From Bacillota bacterium (lineage in GTDB: Bacteria; Bacillota; UBA4882; UBA8346): a DNA stretch of 64,000 nt. Below are positions 58,767 to 64,000 of this stretch, one piece after another (within the stretch, counting starts at the first letter, position 1; each line of letters opens with the position of its first letter). The notes beneath the pieces were generated by a model. That model saw nothing but the letters and a program-made list of their open reading frames with translations, was not told the origin of the DNA and ran no database searches. A program made the translations under genes and the position numbers. The stretch covers positions 17,182-81,181 of the forward strand of contig JAEVYU010000067.1 in NCBI GenBank assembly GCA_023392595.1, given 5' to 3'.

Positions 58767-60065
58767 TCATGAACATTTATCCTGACCTTCGCTGAGAAAG
58801 CGGTTGCGATCAGCCCAAAGGCCCAAAGCCGGATTACTGATAAAGTAAATCTCTTCCCCATCGGCTAATGTGTTATAACCATCGGTTAAAAGAGCGGGAT
58901 CGTATTTCTGTAGAGCCTCCGCCAATGGGCGATAGTGAAAATTGACTTGTTCCACCTCGTTTTTACTTAGCTGTGCCGTGGCATAGGTTATGGTAAACCG
59001 TCCTTCAGAGGAACCGTGAATTAAATGAGCGGCTGCCGATAAATTATCGGCTAAGTCGGGATACTCGGCAACAAGCTCCAAAACCCGTTTGCTCCCAACG
59101 TATCCGTATTTGCGAATAAGCCCATCAATGGCTTGGTCTTCGCCGAAATGCTTCACGCCCGGCGCCAATATAAGCAGCTCTCCTCCATCGGCTATCGCCA
59201 TCCGCGTCCGGTAAATAGATTTGTTCCCAAGCCAGGTGCTTTTAAATTCATCCGGTGAAAGATACACCACTACTTTTGTCAAAGGTTTGTCGAGCAGGTT
59301 TACATTACACTCTTGGCTCAAAAGAGCAGCCTTTTCAAAAAGCTCTTTGGATCGGCCCATAAATAGCCCCCTTAATTTGGTTTCCTCCTTGAAAGTAGTG
59401 GTGACAGTTAAAATGTATTGCAAGGGAATGTCCTGTAAAAAATGTCCCTCTGCATAATTAAACACCTTTCGCACCGGCGTATCAGCCCGCCCCATCATCC
59501 GCTCCATACCGTAAGCCGCCCCCAGGAAGTGTGATTTATTAATCATATCAGGGCCACCGCAGCCAACGAAGATGTTTTTATTGAAATTAGCCATCCCCAC
59601 CACTTCATGGGGAACCACCTGCCCGATGGAAATAATTTGGTCATAACCATGATCCAATAGACGCCGGTTCACCATTACGTCGATGGGGTACTGCACCAGC
59701 CCACCGGAAACCTTGGCGACAAATTCAGACGGCACCTCGCCAACCTTTACGGTTTCTCTGCGCCAGTCATGTTCGATAAAACAGGCGGCCGGTATTTCTT
59801 TCCCAAACATTTTGGCCTTTTCCTCTTCACTCATGGGAACATGGGTTCCCAGCGCCGGCATGATGTCCACCCGGGTTCCCGCATGATTGAGGATCCCGTA
59901 TAGCAGGGTGACAATTAATCCGGCTTTTGAGTGATAGCGCGTAAAATCAGGCGGCAATAAAAGAACTTTTTGGGGCCATAACGGTAAAGCCGCAAGCCAC
60001 GTACGCAACTGCACCTCTACATTTTCCGCGGTGATGCTCTCGTTTTGGAGATATAGTTCCGGCAT
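58767..60065 (-). CDS. LarA-like hydroxyacid epimerase (nickel-pincer superfamily), candidate sugar-acid 2-epimerase
   Basis: This 432-residue protein retains the LarA catalytic layout: P-P-D-F-T-R (Asp40, Arg43), L-G-T-H-V-P-M-S (His75), V-V-P-H-E-V-V-G (His153), N-K-N-I-F-V-G (Lys163 region) and K-S-H-F-L-G (His179). LarA enzymes use a nickel-pincer nucleotide to epimerise or racemise 2-hydroxyacids by hydride transfer. Homologues acting on sugar acids such as gluconate are known. It lies 40 bp after 6-phosphogluconate dehydrogenase and 84 bp before the kinase, so a sugar acid such as mannonate or gluconate is the likely substrate (inference). No larB, larC or larE gene is in the window. 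Confidence 0.85.
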   Translation of the reverse strand: MPELYLQNESITAENVEVQLRTWLAALPLWPQKVLLLPPDFTRYHSKAGLIVTLLYGILNHAGTRVDIMPALGTHVPMSEEEKAKMFGKEIPAACFIEHDWRRETVKVGEVPSEFVAKVSGGLVQYPIDVMVNRRLLDHGYDQIISIGQVVPHEVVGMANFNKNIFVGCGGPDMINKSHFLGAAYGMERMMGRADTPVRKVFNYAEGHFLQDIPLQYILTVTTTFKEETKLRGLFMGRSKELFEKAALLSQECNVNLLDKPLTKVVVYLSPDEFKSTWLGNKSIYRTRMAIADGGELLILAPGVKHFGEDQAIDGLIRKYGYVGSKRVLELVAEYPDLADNLSAAAHLIHGSSEGRFTITYATAQLSKNEVEQVNFHYRPLAEALQKYDPALLTDGYNTLADGEEIYFISNPALGLWADRNRFLSEGQDKCS

Positions 60066-60106
60066 TCCAATTCACCTCTCCCTTTGGTCATCCAACTCAA
60101 ATATAT

Positions 60107-61558
60107 TTAAACAGTATAGGTTGTGGCGGCAGTATTACCTCCCCTGCCGGTCCAGTTGGTATGGAAAAACTTACCCCGCGGCTGGTCTGTCCGCTCATAA
60201 GTATGGGCGCCGAAATAATCCCGCTGGGCCTGAAGAAGGTTAGCCGGAAGCTTTTCACAACGGTAGCCGTCAAAATAGCATAGGGCCGATGCAAAAGCCG
60301 GAACAGGAATGCCGTTTGTCAGAGCGGCCGCGCACACCCTGCGCCATCCGCCTTCAGCGGCTGTAATATTTTCTTTAAAGTATGGATCCAGCAACAAGTT
60401 GGTAAGATTAGGATTTTTATCGAAAGCCTCTTTGATTTTACCAAGAAAGACCGAGCGAATGATGCATCCGCCTCTCCACATCAAGGCTATCCCGCCATAA
60501 TTCAGCTTCCAGCCATAATTTTCGGCTGCTGCCCGCATTAAAGTGTAACCCTGAGCATAAGAAACGATCTTGGAAGCAAACAAAGCCTGACGGATATCTT
60601 CAATAAAGGCTTGCCGATCCCCTTGAAACTCCGGTTTCGGCCCGGTAAGTATTTTAGAGGCCGCCACCCGTTCCTCTTTGATAGCCGATAAGCAGCGGGC
60701 AAAAACGGATTCACCGATCAAGGTTAAGGGGACTCCCTCTTCCAACGCCGCAATACCGGTCCATTTACCGGTTCCTTTTTGCCCTGCGGTATCCAAAATT
60801 TTATCGACCAACGGTTGGCCATCCTCATCCTGCACGGCTAAAATATCCCGGGTAATCTCGATCAAATAGCTATCCAGCACCCCCTGGTTCCATCCACTGA
60901 ATACTTGGTGCATTTCCAGGGCAGTCATTCCCAGCAAATCCCGCATTAACTGGTAGGCTTCACAAATCAGCTGCATATCTCCATACTCAATGCCATTGTG
61001 AACCATTTTCACAAAATGGCCGGCGCCGCCCTCGCCTACCCAATCACAACACGGACTGCCGTCTTCAACTTTAGCGGCGATAGCCTGCAAAATGGGTTTC
61101 ACTTCAGGCCAAGCCGCGTTCGATCCTCCCGGCATAATGCTTGGGCCCCGCAATGCCCCTTCTTCGCCGCCGGATACTCCGGTCCCAATATATAAAAATC
61201 CTTTGCTTTCCACATACCCTGTACGCCGAATGGTATCGGGAAAATGAGAGTTGCCCCCATCGATCATGATATCCCCAGGTTCCAATAAGGGAATCAACTG
61301 TTCAATCAGATCGTCCACCGGCTTGCCGGCCTTGACCATCATCATAATTTTGCGGGGCTTTTTTAAGTTCGCAATCAACTCCGGCAGAGAATGAGCTCCA
61401 ATTATATTTTTGCCGCCGGCACGTCCCTGAGTAAAGGCATCCACCCGCTCCGTGGTACGATTATATACTGCAACCGTAAAGCCTTTACTCTCCATGTTCA
61501 TGACCAAATTTTCGCCCATGACGGCCAATCCGATTAAGCCAATATCTGCTTTGCTCAT
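60107..61558 (-). CDS. gnd: 6-phosphogluconate dehydrogenase, decarboxylating
   Basis: This 483-residue enzyme converts 6-phosphogluconate and NADP+ to ribulose 5-phosphate and CO2. The N-terminal Rossmann motif G-L-A-V-M-G-E-N-L (about 10-18), V-Y-N-R-T, G-G-N-S-H-F-P-D-T, the signature V-K-M-V-H-N-G-I-E-Y-G-D-M-Q (catalytic Lys and substrate contacts) and the helical C-terminal domain are all present at normal length. AGGAGGG precedes the ATG. Its place in a uronate-type operon, not a pentose-phosphate operon, is unusual and suggests the operon feeds gluconate-6-phosphate. Confidence 0.95.
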   Translation of the reverse strand: MSKADIGLIGLAVMGENLVMNMESKGFTVAVYNRTTERVDAFTQGRAGGKNIIGAHSLPELIANLKKPRKIMMMVKAGKPVDDLIEQLIPLLEPGDIMIDGGNSHFPDTIRRTGYVESKGFLYIGTGVSGGEEGALRGPSIMPGGSNAAWPEVKPILQAIAAKVEDGSPCCDWVGEGGAGHFVKMVHNGIEYGDMQLICEAYQLMRDLLGMTALEMHQVFSGWNQGVLDSYLIEITRDILAVQDEDGQPLVDKILDTAGQKGTGKWTGIAALEEGVPLTLIGESVFARCLSAIKEERVAASKILTGPKPEFQGDRQAFIEDIRQALFASKIVSYAQGYTLMRAAAENYGWKLNYGGIALMWRGGCIIRSVFLGKIKEAFDKNPNLTNLLLDPYFKENITAAEGGWRRVCAAALTNGIPVPAFASALCYFDGYRCEKLPANLLQAQRDYFGAHTYERTDQPRGKFFHTNWTGRGGNTAATTYTV

Positions 61559-61642
61559 ATCCTAAATCACCCTCCTAAAATAGAAATAATCCATCCATAT
61601 TTCCGGCGAATCCAAATTGAGGTTTTGAGGGCCAATGTCCCT

Positions 61643-62503
61643 TTATACTCCGCTAAAAGCGGAGAATCCGCCGTCAACCGGTACAACGACGCCGGTTACA
61701 AATGAAGATGCTCCCGATATCAACCATATCAGGGTACCGGTTAAATCCTCCGGTTCCCCGAACTTGCCCATTGGTGTATGCGCGATGATCGTTTTGCCAC
61801 GGGCAGTTAATTCTCCGGTTTTTTCATCGGTCAACAGGAAACGGTTTTGATCGGTCAGAAAAAATCCCGGCGCGATTGCGTTCACCCGGATATGAACCGG
61901 CGCCAAATGCATGGACAACCATTGGGTGAAATTGGAGACTGCCGCCTTGGCTGCGGAATAGGCGGGGATTTTTGTCAAAGGCCGAAAAGCATTCATCGAA
62001 GAAATATTAATGATGACTCCGCCGCCTTGTTCCGCCATGGCATGGCCAAAAACTTGGATGGGCAGTAAAGTTCCTAAAAAATTCAAATTAAAAACATATT
62101 GAACTCCATCGGCCTCCAAATCAAAAAAACTTTTTTCCTTGCCGCCGTTCCCTTTCAAATCAACCGGAAATAACTGTTCTTTCCAGGTGGTCGCTTTGGG
62201 ATTGTTGCCGCCGGCCCCATTGATCAAAATATCCACCCGGCCGAATTCTTTCAAGACTCCGTCCCTGGCTGCTTCAATTGATGCTTTATCTAAAACATCA
62301 ACTTTGTATGCCGCCGCTTTTCCACCGGCATGATTAATCTTGGCCGCTAATTGTTGGGCTTTTTCCTCACTAAAATCAAGGATCGCTATTTTTACTCCCT
62401 CTTGGGCCAGTTTCTCCGACATGCCGCCGCACAAAACTCCGGCTCCTCCTGTAATCACCGCTACTTTTCCGGATATATCAAATATCGATGCCAATTGAAT
62501 CAT
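61643..62503 (-). CDS. uxuB: SDR-family oxidoreductase, fructuronate reductase (D-mannonate oxidoreductase)-like
   Basis: This 286-residue short-chain dehydrogenase has T-G-G-A-G-V-L-C-G-G-M (cofactor loop), N-G-A-G-G-N-N-P and the catalytic I-S-S-M-N-A-F...Y-S-A-A-K triad. It has an insertion of about 25 residues after the N-G-A-G-G motif (residues about 100-125), characteristic of the YjmF/UxuB-type SDRs that reduce D-fructuronate to D-mannonate. The ATG at 62503 abuts GGAG; a TTG at 62494 has better spacing. It overlaps the LacI gene by 26 bp. The assignment of substrate is from the family and locus. Confidence 0.85.
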   Translation of the reverse strand: MIQLASIFDISGKVAVITGGAGVLCGGMSEKLAQEGVKIAILDFSEEKAQQLAAKINHAGGKAAAYKVDVLDKASIEAARDGVLKEFGRVDILINGAGGNNPKATTWKEQLFPVDLKGNGGKEKSFFDLEADGVQYVFNLNFLGTLLPIQVFGHAMAEQGGGVIINISSMNAFRPLTKIPAYSAAKAAVSNFTQWLSMHLAPVHIRVNAIAPGFFLTDQNRFLLTDEKTGELTARGKTIIAHTPMGKFGEPEDLTGTLIWLISGASSFVTGVVVPVDGGFSAFSGV

Positions 62504-63506
62504 CTCCTGACTTTTGATTCCTACCCATCGTGCTTTCCCTGACGATTAAAGTCGGGGTTAAAACAACTTTTTGTGATACTTGTTTCCCTTGTAAAACCTC
62601 GAAAAGGACTTGAACGGCGCTGCTGGCCATGGCCTCAGCCATATTGTCGACTGATGTCAAAGAAGGGGCCGCAGCCTCGGCAAGCAACGAATTATTGTAA
62701 CCAATGACCGCCACATCCTCCGGTACCTTAAGGCCGAGCTCGTACAAGGCTTGTATGGCGCCGACTGCGGTAACATCCTCGCCGGTAATAACGGCATCCA
62801 ATAGATGTCCAGCAGCCTTAATTTGATGAATCCCGCTGCGGCCGCCTTCCAAACTTCGGGAAATCTCAATAAATTTTCCGGGAACTCCCCAGGATGCAGT
62901 CTCATCTTTAAATCCCTGCAATTTCGCAAGGCCGCTAAAACTTTTGACATCAATCAAGTACCATAAAGCTCTTTTCCCCTTTGCCACCAGATGCCGGACT
63001 CCTTCCCGAACTCCATGAACATCATCACAGAGAACGGAATAAACATTTCCACCCGCTAAAAAACTATTGACCATTACAACCGGAACTTTGTTGCTGGCAG
63101 CCAGGATGTGCTTATTTCCACTTCGCTCTTTGAAAACCGAACCTACCAAAACAAGGCCGTCAACCTGATTTTCTAGCATTACACGCAGGTATCTTTCTTT
63201 TTCACCAAGCTCACCGCCGGTATTGGACAGGAGAACATTGTAACCAAGCTCGGTAAATTTTCTTTCAATGGTATAAGTAACTTGGGCAAAATAGCTATCC
63301 CGAATATCGACCGTTAAAACTCCAATGGTTTTCATAGAGTTAATAGCCAAACCCCGGGCAACCGCATTGGCAATGAAATTGTTCTCCGCCAAAATTTTTT
63401 GGACTTTTTCCCTGGTATCGGGCTTCACTTTTTCCGGTTCATTGAGTACCCTGGAAACAGTAGCGATCGATACTCCCGCCAATTCAGCAATATCACTCAT
63501 TCTCAT
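62478..63506 (-). CDS. LacI family transcriptional regulator
   Basis: This 342-residue regulator has the N-terminal LacI helix-turn-helix (M-S-D-I-A-E-L-A-G-V-S-I-A-T-V-S-R-V-L-N) and hinge (about 1-58), then a periplasmic-binding-protein-like sensor domain (I-G-V-L-T-V-D-I-R-D-S-Y-F, V-A-V-I-G-Y-N-N-S, P-S-L-T-S-V-D-N). It begins the operon SDR-gnd-LarA-kinase and probably represses it until a sugar acid or its phosphate binds. AAGGTGG lies about 7 bases before the ATG. Confidence 0.93.
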   Translation of the reverse strand: MRMSDIAELAGVSIATVSRVLNEPEKVKPDTREKVQKILAENNFIANAVARGLAINSMKTIGVLTVDIRDSYFAQVTYTIERKFTELGYNVLLSNTGGELGEKERYLRVMLENQVDGLVLVGSVFKERSGNKHILAASNKVPVVMVNSFLAGGNVYSVLCDDVHGVREGVRHLVAKGKRALWYLIDVKSFSGLAKLQGFKDETASWGVPGKFIEISRSLEGGRSGIHQIKAAGHLLDAVITGEDVTAVGAIQALYELGLKVPEDVAVIGYNNSLLAEAAAPSLTSVDNMAEAMASSAVQVLFEVLQGKQVSQKVVLTPTLIVRESTMGRNQKSGDDSIGIDI

Positions 63507-63873
63507 TTTAGGACCACCTTAGAATTTTAAAAAAATTATATCACCGCCATCTTTTCTTTACAACGGCGCCGGATCTTTGGAGTCTACCGTGCAAGGTTCT
63601 CTACCGCACCGGCTAAAAGCCGTAGTGGAGACGATCAAAAGCTTACGGCCTTTCGCTGCCAGTCACTTAAAAACCATTGAATGCTTCTCCCAATACCTCC
63701 CTTCAGGTTTTTTCCTACCCCTTTAATAATAACAACAATTAATCATTATCTTTAAAAGGGTAGATTGCCTCTACAGAATTTTGGCAATCCTAGCACAAAT
63801 TTGTTTTTACCGGACAATTACTATCTTGCCCCATCCCATCATGGTAAAATGAAAACGAAAATGGATAGGGTTT
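63507..63873. other. Intergenic region upstream of the LacI operon
   Basis: About 370 bp without a gene. It contains AAAGCCGTA...TACGGCCTTT (imperfect inverted repeat, about 63615-63655) and GATTGCC...GGCAATC (about 63763-63791). An operator for the LacI protein may lie here, but I cannot define it. Confidence 0.45.
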
Positions 63874-64000
63874 CTAGGGAACCACTGATTAAAACAGAAC
63901 AATTCAAGGGATATCCTGGAACATAACTAGGAGATATCGTATAATAAAGGTAACAAAATCAAGGAGAACTCCATGAAACAACAAACTTTCAGCGATATGG
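63874..64000 (+). mobile_element. Left end of an IS5-type insertion sequence, cut by the window edge
   Basis: CTAG (63874-63877), the typical IS5-family target, is followed by GGAACCACTGATTAAAACAG, which looks like a left inverted repeat. An AAGGAGAACTCC ribosome region then leads to an ATG at 63973 reading M-K-Q-Q-T-F-S-D-M, the usual start of IS5-group transposases. The rest is outside the window. Confidence 0.6.

Overview
The window looks like chromosome from an anaerobic, saccharolytic, Firmicutes-type bacterium that appears to have an outer membrane. Firmicutes-like signs are strong AGGAGG-type ribosome sites with frequent TTG/GTG starts, a ywlC-ywlE gene pair, a YtrA-type GntR/ABC operon, Lpl-type sugar transporters without a dedicated ATPase, rubredoxin and a reverse-rubrerythrin-type protein. 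Diderm signs are a porin-like beta-barrel ending in Phe (48.2-49.3 kb), a second decayed barrel-like gene (33.9 kb), and an operon of FlgT-N, LPP20-like, TPR-CsgG and CsgG proteins (34.4-38.6 kb). Together these suggest a diderm Firmicutes lineage of the Hydrogenispora/Limnochordia kind. That placement is inference from gene content only.

Layout. 0-6.7 kb: partial arginine-phosphatase-like gene, Sua5, a secreted DUF3108 protein, GNAT, an SLT transglycosylase, and a GntR-ABC operon with a perfect operator palindrome. 7.0-13.1 kb: a carbohydrate ABC operon (binding protein, two permeases, TIM-barrel isomerase) behind a two-component system. 13.3-17.5 kb: a LolD/MacB-type ABC module whose permease carries a stop codon, a frameshift and a His-rich loop, then a DUF3299-like exported protein and an alkaline phosphatase.

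17.6-28.8 kb is an accessory island. It holds RHS/YD-repeat debris, a HEPN/MNT toxin-antitoxin pair, an IS256 remnant fused to a 42-bp tandem repeat, a broken ParE-type module, duplicated DUF6809 genes, and two N-terminally truncated RHS cassettes. Each cassette ends in an L,D-transpeptidase-like domain and is followed by an exported partner protein, which fits orphan polymorphic-toxin/immunity modules. A third pair, a stand-alone L,D-transpeptidase with a TPR lipoprotein, lies at 29.2-30.9 kb.

31.6-48.1 kb: a DUF2156 protein, DsrE-like protein, rubredoxin, the CsgG/FlgT operon, a LarA-like protein, a CBS protein, a Yej/Opp-type peptide transporter and a reverse-rubrerythrin-type protein. 50.1-63.5 kb: a pectin/uronate locus. 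It contains an Lpl-type ABC transporter, GH105, GH28, an AraC regulator that may be leaderless, and an operon LacI - SDR (fructuronate reductase-like) - 6-phosphogluconate dehydrogenase - LarA-like epimerase - KDG-kinase-like sugar kinase. The last operon suggests a link from mannonate through gluconate to the pentose phosphate pathway. The right edge cuts into an IS5-type insertion sequence. I saw no rRNA, tRNA or CRISPR array.
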